A stretch of DNA of 5,636 nt from assembly GCA_024403585.1 (NCBI GenBank), contig JAKSRN010000127.1, forward strand, positions 1 through 5,636, given 5' to 3'. The notes under the pieces were generated by a model that was given only the letters and a program-made list of their open reading frames with translations, was not told where the DNA came from and did not search any database. How positions within the stretch are numbered: the stretch's first letter is position 1; each line of letters opens with the position of its first letter. A program made the translations under genes and the position numbers. The stretch comes from Lachnospiraceae bacterium. GTDB taxonomy: Bacteria; Bacillota; Clostridia; Lachnospirales; Lachnospiraceae. Below, one piece after another: positions 1-5,636 of the stretch.

Positions 1-1007
1 TACAGATTTGCCTTAAAGTTTCCAAGAACCCTTAAATCCCCCGCCATCAACGAAATCTCATGAATCACTCGATCCATATCCGTTGTAAGCAGGTCTCCTG
101 TGAACTCAATAAAGAACATATACTCCCAGTTACGATCCGGAATCGGTCTGGATTCCAGACGGCAGAGGTTAACATTGTGCACTGCAAAAACAGCCAGAAC
201 ATTGTGAAGAGCACCTGAACTGTTTGCAGTTGTCAGAGAGATACAGATTTTGTCCCTCTCATCACGCAGCTCTGCTTCCGGTGATACGACAATAAAACGA
301 GTGGTATTGTTGCCACTTGTATTACACTTTTTCTGCAGGATCTCAAGCCCGTAGATTTCAGCAGCACGCTCGGAACAGATGGCAGCTCTTGTTGGATCCT
401 TTTTCTCTGCCACCATTTTGGCACTGCCTGCAGTATCAGCCTGAGCAACAGCTCTCCAGTCTTTATGCTGACCTAAAAACTGCTCACACTGGAAAAGTCC
501 CTGCTCATGAGAATATACAGTTTTAATATCTTCCATCTTTGTTCCAGGCAGAACCATTAGGGCGTGGTTGATCTCTACTGTAGTCTCACCCACAAAAAAA
601 TAGTTGTATTTCTCCAGCTGGTCATAGACCTGACGGATGGCTCCTGTGGAAGAGTTCTCAATCGGCAGAACCGCATAATCTGCCTCTCCCTTATCCAGAG
701 CAACAAAAGTGTCTTCGAAAGAATGCAGGCCTACTGCATTGACTCCTTTTCCGAAGAAATTGATGGCAGCCTGCTCGCTGTAGGCACCTGGCTCACCCTG
801 GTAAACAACCCTCGGATTGGCAATCGGCTCCCTTCTCTTTTTCATCATATTCAGATATTTTACATAAGAAGCGCCGGAATACATGTCATCACCGGCATTG
901 CCTCTTGGCCAGTTTCCCTGCACCAGCATGTTCTTTCTTTCCATCAGGTTCATGATCTGCATATTGATCTCGCCCAATGCACCTTTTAAATACTCTGATT
1001 CAGCCAT
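1..1007 (-). CDS. pheA: Prephenate dehydratase with ACT domain and a vestigial N-terminal chorismate mutase-like segment (3' edge cut by window)
   Basis: Converts prephenate to phenylpyruvate in phenylalanine synthesis, in the cytoplasm. I translated 335 codons from the ATG at 1007. The dehydratase domain spans about residues 66-240, with YQGEPGAYSEQAA (69-81), PIENSSTGA (115-123), SHEQGL (166-171) and the catalytic TTRF (235-238). An ACT domain follows (about 255-330), with SGALHNV (264-270) and the phenylalanine-binding ESRP (285-288), so feedback inhibition by phenylalanine is likely. The C-terminus LGNFKANL is typical of where these proteins end; the next codon begins TA and loses its last base at the window edge, so it is a stop or Tyr. 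In-frame stop TGA at 1016-1014 lies just upstream, so 1007 is the only ATG start. The first 63 residues hold one helix resembling chorismate mutase helix 1 (LGEINMQIMNLMERKNML) but are too short for that domain. Last gene of the cluster here, 97 nt after the aminotransferase. Confidence 0.93.
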   Translation of the reverse strand, partial: MAESEYLKGALGEINMQIMNLMERKNMLVQGNWPRGNAGDDMYSGASYVKYLNMMKKRREPIANPRVVYQGEPGAYSEQAAINFFGKGVNAVGLHSFEDTFVALDKGEADYAVLPIENSSTGAIRQVYDQLEKYNYFFVGETTVEINHALMVLPGTKMEDIKTVYSHEQGLFQCEQFLGQHKDWRAVAQADTAGSAKMVAEKKDPTRAAICSERAAEIYGLEILQKKCNTSGNNTTRFIVVSPEAELRDERDKICISLTTANSSGALHNVLAVFAVHNVNLCRLESRPIPDRNWEYMFFIEFTGDLLTTDMDRVIHEISLMAGDLRVLGNFKANL

Positions 1008-1012
1008 TACAT
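1007..1012 (-). other. Start-stop mini-ORF (AUG-UAA) overlapping the pheA start
   Basis: On the minus strand an ATG at 1012-1010 is followed at once by TAA (1009-1007), whose last A is the first base of the pheA ATG (1007-1005). The Shine-Dalgarno-like AGGTGG (1027-1022) is 9 nt from this ATG but 14 nt from the pheA ATG, so it is better placed for the mini-ORF. The arrangement is clear in the sequence. That ribosomes use it and then reinitiate at pheA is inference, and it may be chance. Confidence 0.3.
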
Positions 1013-1019
1013 ATCACGT

Positions 1020-1037
1020 CCCCACCTTTTTGCGGGG
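1020..1037 (-). promoter_or_regulatory. Small hairpin sequestering the pheA ribosome-binding site
   Basis: On the minus strand CCCCGC (1037-1032) can pair with GTGGGG (1025-1020), giving six pairs including one G-U, around the loop AAAAAG. The paired arm contains most of the only Shine-Dalgarno-like sequence near pheA (AGGTGG, 1027-1022). A second strong SD-like AAAGGAG (1048-1042) lies just upstream without a start codon at a normal distance. If the hairpin folds, that SD would be brought to about 11 nt from the ATG at 1012 and 16 nt from the pheA ATG. Low or regulated pheA translation is inferred, not shown. Confidence 0.4.
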
Positions 1038-1061
1038 CTCTCTCCTTTATTATTAGTTACA

Positions 1062-1087
1062 AAGAGAGGGATGTTACTCCCTCTCTT
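1062..1087 (-). terminator. Ten-pair hairpin between aminotransferase and pheA, possible weak terminator or attenuator
   Basis: AAGAGAGGGA (1062-1071) and TCCCTCTCTT (1078-1087) form a perfect 10-bp stem with a 6-nt loop, starting 17 nt after the aminotransferase stop codon. On the minus-strand transcript the stem ends CUCUCUU and continues UGUAACUAAU, so the U-tract is short. On the plus strand it continues ATTTT, also modest. It fits a leaky terminator that lowers pheA transcription, or an mRNA 3'-end stabiliser for the aminotransferase. The 3' arm (CTCTCTTT) could also pair with AAAGGAGAG (1048-1040) with one bulged G, giving an alternative fold. Confidence 0.5.
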
Positions 1088-1104
1088 ATTTTACGGATAT
1101 AAAC

Positions 1105-2277
1105 CTATAATACTGTAGCACAAAACTCCTGCATTCGTGAAGTAAAATCTTTCAGAAGTGCATCATCCTTGGCAAAACAGAAACGCACCAGAGTGCCTCC
1201 CTCTTCACCATATGCAACTCCAGGAATCGCACCGATCTTTGCCTTCTCCAGAAGAAGATCACACACCTCTTCAGAAGACTTCTCAGTATCAAATTTCACC
1301 CATGCGTAAAATGCTCCCTCCGGCAGCTTGAACTCAATATTCGGAATGTCCTTCAGACCTTCATACACAATATTTCTTCTACGCTCATAAGCTGCTCTCA
1401 TCCGCTCTGTTTCATCCTGAAGCTTTAATGCCACGATTGCACCCTTCTGGATAAAGCTGTTGGTACAGCTCATGGAATGCTGGAAGATCTTAAGGGCTCC
1501 CTTATAGATTTCCGGTGAGCAGGCAAGATAACCAAGACGCCAGCCGGTCATGGCAGAGCATTTTGAAAAGCCGTTGATGATGATCACTCTGTCACGGAAT
1601 TCCGGATCAGCAGCCAGACTTACAACCTTACGTCCGTCAAAGATGATCTGCTCGTAGATCTCATCTGAGATCACAATGATATCCGGATGTTTTCTGAGCC
1701 AGCTCTTGATCTCTCTCTCATCAGCTTCAGACATGATCTTTCCTGTCGGATTGTTCGGGAAATTGATGCAGATGGCTTTTGTTTTATCAGAAGTATGTGC
1801 TTCCAGCTGCTCTTCCGTGATCGCATAGTCCTTGTTATAGTCCAGATGTACTGCAACAGGTGTTGCTCCGCAGAGAGTCGCAATAGCCGGATAAGAAACC
1901 CAGCCCGGTGTCAGCCACATCATCTCATCTCCCGGATTCATCAATGCCTGGATTGCAGCATAGATGGCATATTTGCCGCCTGGAGTGATCAGAATCTGCT
2001 CCGCTGTATAGTTGGCATTATTATCCTTATTCAGCTTATCCGCTATTGCGGCACGAAGCTCCGGATCACCTTTGGAATTACAGTAATGGGTATTTCCCGC
2101 AAGCATCTGGCGATAGACTTCGTCGCAGATTGCCTTTGGAGTATCAAAATCCGGTTCACCGCCAGTCAGATTCATGACGGTAGGATCCACAGACTGCATT
2201 TTCGAAATATTCTGCATAAGTGTGACTGATCTGGACGGTTCAACAAGGTCCAGAGCAGCATTGAGAATTACTGACAT
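1105..2277 (-). CDS. Class I/II PLP-dependent aminotransferase, aspartate aminotransferase Ib-like (aromatic or prephenate role possible)
   Basis: Transfers an amino group between an amino acid and a 2-oxo acid using pyridoxal phosphate; cytoplasmic. Its 390 residues are the usual length for fold-type I, subgroup I. It aligns by eye with the Thermus-type (Ib) aspartate aminotransferases: TGGEPDFDTP (38-47), PGGKYAIYAA (99-108), NFPNNPTGK (172-180; the second Asn contacts PLP), SDEIY (204-208; Asp205 binds the pyridine nitrogen, Tyr208 the PLP oxygen), SKCSAMTGWRLGY with the Schiff-base lysine Lys239, and VRFCFA with Arg365, the substrate carboxylate-binding arginine. All core residues are present. 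Start ATG at 2277 has a strong GGAGGAG (2290-2284) 6 nt upstream. It follows dctP after 123 nt and precedes pheA by 97 nt. Subgroup Ib includes aspartate, aromatic and prephenate aminotransferases; next to pheA the aromatic or prephenate role is attractive, but the sequence alone cannot decide. Confidence 0.93.
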   Translation of the reverse strand: MSVILNAALDLVEPSRSVTLMQNISKMQSVDPTVMNLTGGEPDFDTPKAICDEVYRQMLAGNTHYCNSKGDPELRAAIADKLNKDNNANYTAEQILITPGGKYAIYAAIQALMNPGDEMMWLTPGWVSYPAIATLCGATPVAVHLDYNKDYAITEEQLEAHTSDKTKAICINFPNNPTGKIMSEADEREIKSWLRKHPDIIVISDEIYEQIIFDGRKVVSLAADPEFRDRVIIINGFSKCSAMTGWRLGYLACSPEIYKGALKIFQHSMSCTNSFIQKGAIVALKLQDETERMRAAYERRRNIVYEGLKDIPNIEFKLPEGAFYAWVKFDTEKSSEEVCDLLLEKAKIGAIPGVAYGEEGGTLVRFCFAKDDALLKDFTSRMQEFCATVL

Positions 2278-2309
2278 ACTTTACTCCTCCTATATAGAAT
2301 CTCAAGAAC

Positions 2310-2360
2310 GCTTCGGTCGGCTCTTGCGTGGTCCCCCGGACCACACATCCCGCCCGAAAC
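2310..2360 (-). other. Intercistronic structured RNA: two-tier stem-loop between dctP and the aminotransferase
   Basis: On the minus-strand RNA, GUUUCGGGCGG (2360-2350) pairs with CCGACCGAAGC (2320-2310) over 11 positions, with one G-U and one G-A mismatch. Inside it, GUGGUCC (2344-2338) and GGACCAC (2334-2328) form a perfect 7-bp stem with loop GGG. The outer wobble pair is G-U only in the minus-strand transcript (C-A on plus), which fits an RNA made from the operon strand. No U-run follows, so it does not look like a Rho-independent terminator. An alternative short stem CAAGA (2327-2323) with TCTTG (2307-2303) would compete with the outer stem. Possible roles: protecting the 3' end of the transporter mRNA, an RNase processing site, or control of the aminotransferase. 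It matches no riboswitch class I recognise. Confidence 0.6.
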
Positions 2361-2400
2361 TACATCTACGAATCAATAGCTCTGCATACAGCCTGACTAT

Positions 2401-3471
2401 TTACTTCATTGTAGTTCCGTCGTAGACATTTCCACAGTAAGCAAAGAAGAGGTCATCATCTGCTACTGTTGCGCGGATATCCTCATAGAGATCAACGGAT
2501 GCACCACGCATCTGTGTACGCAGCTCATCGCTTACAGGAAGCAGTTCTGAATAGTGACCGCTTGTTGCCTCAGCACCTGTGATCTCCACCAGACGGGAGT
2601 CGGTACGCTCCACAGCCATCTCACGGGCATAATCCGTAGCGATGGATGCCGCCTCATCTACGATGGCTTTCTCATCATCCGGAAGATTCTGATAGAACTC
2701 ATCAGATGTGATCAGTGCCAGAAGATGTGGCAGATGGTTGGTCTCTACAACATAATCCTGTACCTCATAGAATTTAGAGGAACAGATAACCTCGTATGGG
2801 TTCTCCTGCGCATCAACTGTATGCTGCTCCAGCGCTACATACAGCTCTGCAAATGCCATCGGCGCCGGGCCTGCACCCAGACCGTTCCAGAATGCCATAT
2901 GGTTACTGTTCTCCATAGTACGAATCTTAATTCCCTTGAAATCTTCGAATTTCTCGATTTTCTCATTGGTAGACATAACACGGAAGTTCTGGTCTGCCAT
3001 GCCAAGAAGACGATAGCCGCCGGCATTGTAGATCTCATTGACCTTGTTCATGAACACTTCATCATCCAGTACCTGATGCAGTTCATCCAGGTTACTGAAT
3101 ACACAAGGAAGATCAAAGAGAGCCAGTCTTGGCAGGTAACTTACTTCCGGTGCAGTATTCTGTACAACGAATGGAATATCTCCACACTGTACAGACTCGA
3201 TCAGCTCGGTATCACCACCCAGTGTGGAGTTGTGATATACCTGGATCTTCAGCTTTCCATCAGAGAGTGTCTCCACTTCCTCTGCAAATTTCTTAGCAAA
3301 TAAGCCGGTAACAGTATCCTCCGGGCTGGCTGTTGCCATAACCCATGCGTAGGTCTGCTCACCATTTCCCTCGCCACAGCCTGTCATCAGAAGAGAAGCT
3401 GCCATTATCAGGGCACAGCCTGACAGAGCAAGGAGTTTACCAGTTTTATTCATGATTTTTTTCAGTCCCAT
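2401..3471 (-). CDS. dctP: TRAP transporter solute-binding lipoprotein (DctP family)
   Basis: Captures an organic-acid ligand outside the membrane and hands it to the DctQM permease. From the ATG at 3471 it has 356 residues: basic N-terminus, hydrophobic segment, and a lipobox MTGC with Cys32, so it should be a lipid-anchored lipoprotein as expected in a Gram-positive cell. Family marks are the ligand-domain start YAWVMATASPEDTVTG, NFRVMS (about 162-167), KGIKIRTME (179-187) with Arg184 at the place of the conserved arginine that salt-bridges the ligand carboxylate, the PMAFAELYVALEQHTVDAQENP stretch (about 204-225), and YEVQDYVVETNHLP. Start choice: a TTG at 3489 would extend the frame by six codons into dctM, but AAGGAGGG (3483-3476) sits 4-5 nt before the ATG at 3471. 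Ends 123 nt before the aminotransferase. Ligand not known; a carboxylate is likely from the arginine. Confidence 0.95.
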   Translation of the reverse strand: MGLKKIMNKTGKLLALSGCALIMAASLLMTGCGEGNGEQTYAWVMATASPEDTVTGLFAKKFAEEVETLSDGKLKIQVYHNSTLGGDTELIESVQCGDIPFVVQNTAPEVSYLPRLALFDLPCVFSNLDELHQVLDDEVFMNKVNEIYNAGGYRLLGMADQNFRVMSTNEKIEKFEDFKGIKIRTMENSNHMAFWNGLGAGPAPMAFAELYVALEQHTVDAQENPYEVICSSKFYEVQDYVVETNHLPHLLALITSDEFYQNLPDDEKAIVDEAASIATDYAREMAVERTDSRLVEITGAEATSGHYSELLPVSDELRTQMRGASVDLYEDIRATVADDDLFFAYCGNVYDGTTMK

Positions 3472-3475
3472 AACA

Positions 3476-3483
3476 CCCTCCTT
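3476..3483 (-). promoter_or_regulatory. Ribosome-binding site that fixes the dctP start
   Basis: AAGGAGGG on the minus strand, overlapping the TAA stop of dctM (3484-3482) by two bases and ending 4 nt before the ATG at 3471. It lies inside the coding frame that would start at the TTG at 3489, which makes the shorter start far more likely. Termination of dctM right on this site suggests coupled translation of permease and binding protein. Confidence 0.8.
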
Positions 3484-4771
3484 ACGCAATCAGACACAGA
3501 CTGATCTGTGGAATAAAGGTTACAAGCAGCAGTGCGATGAAGAAGAGAATGATCATCGGCATAGCTTTTCTTGCAATCTCCATAACAGGCACATCTGTCA
3601 GTGAGGAAGCCACAAACAGGTTTACGCCGATCGGAGGAGTTACAAATCCGATTGCCAGGTTGACAACCATGATGATACCGAACTGAACCGGATCAACACC
3701 GAATGCAGCTGCTACAGGAAGCAGGATTGGTGTAAGGATCAGGATTGCCGGTGTAGTATCCAGGATCATACCAACTACCAGAAGGATCAGGTTGATCACA
3801 AGCAGTACTGCAACCTTGCTGGTGAATCCGTTGGTGATCCAGGAAGAAATAGACTGAGGAATATTCATCAGTGTCAGAATACGGCTGAATGCAACAGAAG
3901 CTGCCAGGATAAAGAGAATCGGTGCGAAAGTTCTTACCGCCTCTGTCAGTACGTTTGGAAGATCCTGGATCTTCAGTGTACGGTATACCAAAAGAGAGAT
4001 GATCAGTGCATAGAATACAGAGATACATGCTGCCTCTGTCGGTGAAGTAACACCACTGTAGATACATCCGAGAATGATCACTGGTGTAAGAAGAGCCCAG
4101 ATCGACTGCATAAATACTTTGCCGAAGGACTGTTTGTGCAGCTCGTCAACCAGTTTCGCGATGGCTGCTTTATCCTCTCCGTGGCGTTTGCAGTAATAGA
4201 AAGCATAACCCATCAGGATAATGGCGATCATGATTCCAGGAACAACACCAGCCTTAAAGAGGTCAGATACAGAGGACTCAGATGCCTGTGCATACAGAAT
4301 AAACGGAATGGATGGTGGGATAATAACACCCAGACCACCGGATACAGCTACAAGGGCAACTGCAAATTTTTTATCATAACCCATCTCCAGCATGATCGGG
4401 ATGGTCATGGATCCTACTGCTGCTACTGTTGCAGGAGCAGAACCGGAAATTGCACCGAAGAAGAGACAGGTGATTACCACTGCACATGGGATTCCTGCAG
4501 TTCTCTTTCCGATAAAATAAGCAAATACGTCAAACAGTTTTTTAGAAATGCCACCTTTCGCCATGATGATTCCTGAAAGTACAAACAGAGGAATCGCCAG
4601 CAGTGTAGTCTGGTTCAGACCGCCCACCATGCTTCGGAGAATAAATACACCGGAAACTGTGAAGGAATCAGTCAGAAGGGATGGCAACAGAGCTGTGATG
4701 GCAACGGCAAGACCAACCGGCACTGCCAGACACAGAAGCACTGCAAAAAGGATCATAATCAATGCGGTCAT
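3482..4771 (-). CDS. dctM: TRAP transporter large permease subunit (DctM family)
   Basis: Membrane subunit that carries out sodium-coupled import of the ligand delivered by DctP. It has 429 residues, the usual family length, and is hydrophobic throughout with about 11-12 membrane segments. Family motifs: GAISGSAPATVAAVGSMTIP (about 106-125), VIIPPSIPFILYA (149-161), SGVTSPTEAA (239-248), MILDTTPAILILTPIL (335-350) and GFVTPPIGVNLFVA (375-388). The first and last lie where solved TRAP structures place the re-entrant hairpins and sodium sites. Start ATG at 4771 overlaps the dctQ stop as ATGA; its ribosome-binding site AAAGGAGGAG (4788-4779) is within the last codons of dctQ. This points to translational coupling with dctQ. 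Stop TAA lies 10 nt before dctP. No broken or missing segment is seen. Confidence 0.97.
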   Translation of the reverse strand: MTALIMILFAVLLCLAVPVGLAVAITALLPSLLTDSFTVSGVFILRSMVGGLNQTTLLAIPLFVLSGIIMAKGGISKKLFDVFAYFIGKRTAGIPCAVVITCLFFGAISGSAPATVAAVGSMTIPIMLEMGYDKKFAVALVAVSGGLGVIIPPSIPFILYAQASESSVSDLFKAGVVPGIMIAIILMGYAFYYCKRHGEDKAAIAKLVDELHKQSFGKVFMQSIWALLTPVIILGCIYSGVTSPTEAACISVFYALIISLLVYRTLKIQDLPNVLTEAVRTFAPILFILAASVAFSRILTLMNIPQSISSWITNGFTSKVAVLLVINLILLVVGMILDTTPAILILTPILLPVAAAFGVDPVQFGIIMVVNLAIGFVTPPIGVNLFVASSLTDVPVMEIARKAMPMIILFFIALLLVTFIPQISLCLIA

Positions 4772-5259
4772 GCTTTTGCTCCTCCTTTCATCAGATTATT
4801 CACTTCACGGATGGCTGCCTGCAGTACACGAACTGCAAGAAGAACAAAGCCAACCAGCGGAGCACTCTGGATCCAGGTCATAGGCAGCTTCATGGCAGCA
4901 CTGGTTGCACCGGAAGCTAACGCCTGCTGTACATAAGTAATAGAATATGGGATCATGATCACGCAGAAAGCAAATACGATCACGTGACGGATCAGACGGA
5001 TGGCAGGGATCACCTTCTCCGGCATTGCGTTCTGCAGCTGCTCAATTTTAATTGATACACGTTTTTTTACACAGTAGCTTACTGAAAGGAAGCCTGACCA
5101 AACCAACATGTAGCGAGCCATCTCATCAGACCAGGTCAGCGCGTTTTTGAATACATAACGGGCAATGATCTGAGCCAGCATAATGCAGGCAATGGCAGCT
5201 AACAGCAGGGCCAGAAGAACTTCTTCCAGATGACTGTCAATCCATTTTACAAGTTTCAT
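4768..5259 (-). CDS. dctQ: TRAP transporter small permease subunit (DctQ family)
   Basis: Small membrane partner of DctM, needed for assembly and docking of the binding protein in TRAP systems. It has 163 residues with four predicted membrane segments (about 13-33, 48-63, 85-108 and 129-149). Family marks are ARYVF (33-37) and the LTWSDEMARYMLVWSGFLS stretch (41-59), which match the RY-F and W-eE-a-y--vW pattern, and the GATSAAMKLPMTWIQSAPLVG region (117-137) before the last helix. Start ATG at 5259 has AAAGGAGAG (5273-5265) at good spacing. The 3' end codes KGGAKA, whose codons double as the dctM ribosome-binding site. It follows aroE after 32 purine-rich bases with no terminator, so it is probably cotranscribed with aroE. 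Confidence 0.95.
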   Translation of the reverse strand: MKLVKWIDSHLEEVLLALLLAAIACIMLAQIIARYVFKNALTWSDEMARYMLVWSGFLSVSYCVKKRVSIKIEQLQNAMPEKVIPAIRLIRHVIVFAFCVIMIPYSITYVQQALASGATSAAMKLPMTWIQSAPLVGFVLLAVRVLQAAIREVNNLMKGGAKA

Positions 5260-5291
5260 TCTTTCTCTCCTTTACTTTTTACTCTTTCTTT

Positions 5292-5636
5292 TTACATTTT
5301 GTTTGTTGCCAGAATTGTAAGAAGCTCATCTCTCATTGCATCCACAGGAGCCTTCTTTCCAGACCACAGCTCCACCTGTGCTACTCCCTGGAAGAGAGAC
5401 ATCCACAATCCATTCAGCGTTTTCAATCCGAGTCCTTTGGCCTGTCTCAGAAACTTTGTTTCTGCCGGATTGTAACAGGCATCAAAACACAGCTGTCCCT
5501 TTCGGAGATATTCCTTTGGAACAGGTGTCTGTCCGATGGTAGATCCGAAACCAATGCCACTGGCATTGATCACGCAGTCAGATTCAGAGACACGATCAAA
5601 TTCACCATGAGGGATCACAACCGCAACCGGCTCCAG
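5292..5636 (-). CDS. aroE: Shikimate dehydrogenase, C-terminal part (5' end outside the window)
   Basis: Reduces 3-dehydroshikimate to shikimate with NADPH; cytoplasmic, fourth step of chorismate synthesis. The frame is open to the window edge, so 114 C-terminal residues of an expected 270-290 are visible; the GTG at 5618 is internal and not the start. Visible marks: CVINASGIGF (fragment residues 21-30, the INAT/S-x-G element of the nucleotide-binding domain), QTPVPKEYL, FDACYNPAETKFL (51-63, matching D-xYxPxxT-L), and LNGLWMSLFQGVAQVELWSG (74-93), where Gln83 matches the conserved substrate-side glutamine. Trp78 stands where Gly, Glu or Pro is common (GLGM), a small deviation. The catalytic Lys-Asp pair of the N-terminal domain is out of view. 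Related enzymes (quinate/shikimate dehydrogenases such as YdiB) cannot be excluded. It is the first visible gene of the cluster and precedes dctQ by 32 nt. Confidence 0.9.
   Translation of the reverse strand: MEPVAVVIPHGEFDRVSESDCVINASGIGFGSTIGQTPVPKEYLRKGQLCFDACYNPAETKFLRQAKGLGLKTLNGLWMSLFQGVAQVELWSGKKAPVDAMRDELLTILATNKM

Noticed and set aside
593..599. Run of seven A (U7 in the pheA mRNA), a possible slippage site
   Set aside because: The pheA frame is intact across it and encodes a sensible Tyr-Phe-Phe-Val; no frame-shifted product is suggested.
564..989. Plus-strand open frame of 141 codons
   Set aside because: It lies wholly antisense to pheA, whose motifs are unmistakable; the translation has no recognisable domain and no ribosome-binding site that I can see.
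1106..1111. Plus-strand TATAAT resembling a -10 promoter box
   Set aside because: No TTGACA-like box about 17 nt upstream and no plus-strand gene downstream; it overlaps the end of the aminotransferase coding sequence.
1687..2229. Plus-strand open frame of 180 codons
   Set aside because: Antisense to the aminotransferase core motifs; no domain and no start signal.
2278..2309. Possible promoter for the aminotransferase (TATATA at 2291-2296)
   Set aside because: No convincing -35 box at proper spacing and the TATATA abuts the ribosome-binding site, too close to be a useful -10.
2554..3303. Plus-strand open frame of 249 codons
   Set aside because: Antisense shadow of dctP; rich in Cys, His and Ile from reversed codons and without family motifs. 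Long antisense frames are common opposite genes with this codon bias.
3472..3489. TTG at 3489 as the dctP start
   Set aside because: It would put the strong AAGGAGGG site inside the coding frame and overlap dctM; the ATG at 3471 has ideal spacing to that site.
4136..4883. Two overlapping plus-strand frames opposite dctM and dctQ
   Set aside because: Low-complexity antisense translations of membrane-protein codons, with no supporting signals.
5616..5618. GTG at 5618 as an aroE start
   Set aside because: The frame stays open to the window edge and shikimate dehydrogenases need about 150 more N-terminal residues, so the true start is outside.

Overview
The window is one co-directional gene cluster on the minus strand. 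In transcription order (high to low coordinates) it reads: 3' part of a shikimate dehydrogenase gene (aroE), a complete tripartite TRAP transporter (dctQ, dctM, dctP), a class I/II PLP aminotransferase, and a prephenate dehydratase (pheA) that runs to the left edge. I see no supported gene on the plus strand. There are no mobile elements, CRISPR arrays, tRNAs or rRNAs.

The style suggests a Gram-positive anaerobe of the Clostridia, most likely Lachnospiraceae or a relative. Base composition is moderate, Shine-Dalgarno sequences are strong (AAAGGAG, AAGGAGGG, GGAGGAG), the TRAP binding protein is a lipoprotein, and the prephenate dehydratase resembles clostridial forms. This is inference from codon and protein style, not a database match.

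Layout: aroE fragment 5292-5636; gap of 32 nt; dctQ 4768-5259, which overlaps dctM (3482-4771) by ATGA; 10 nt; dctP 2401-3471; a 123-nt gap with a strongly structured RNA element; aminotransferase 1105-2277; a 97-nt gap with one long hairpin and a second small hairpin covering the ribosome-binding site; pheA 1007 down to base 1. Tight spacing from aroE to dctP argues for one transcript. The two structured gaps are where expression of the aminotransferase and pheA could be set separately.

Functional reading: the outer genes act in the shikimate pathway (dehydroshikimate to shikimate) and in phenylalanine synthesis (prephenate to phenylpyruvate). The aminotransferase could use phenylpyruvate, prephenate or oxaloacetate/aspartate. 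A sodium-driven organic-acid importer sits in the middle. The simplest hypothesis is that it imports an acid of this pathway, such as shikimate, quinate, or an aromatic 2-oxo acid, for conversion to aromatic amino acids. The sequence shows the co-localisation; the ligand is not shown. The pheA product is also unusual: its dehydratase and ACT domains are intact, but the chorismate mutase domain expected in front of them is reduced to about 60 residues.
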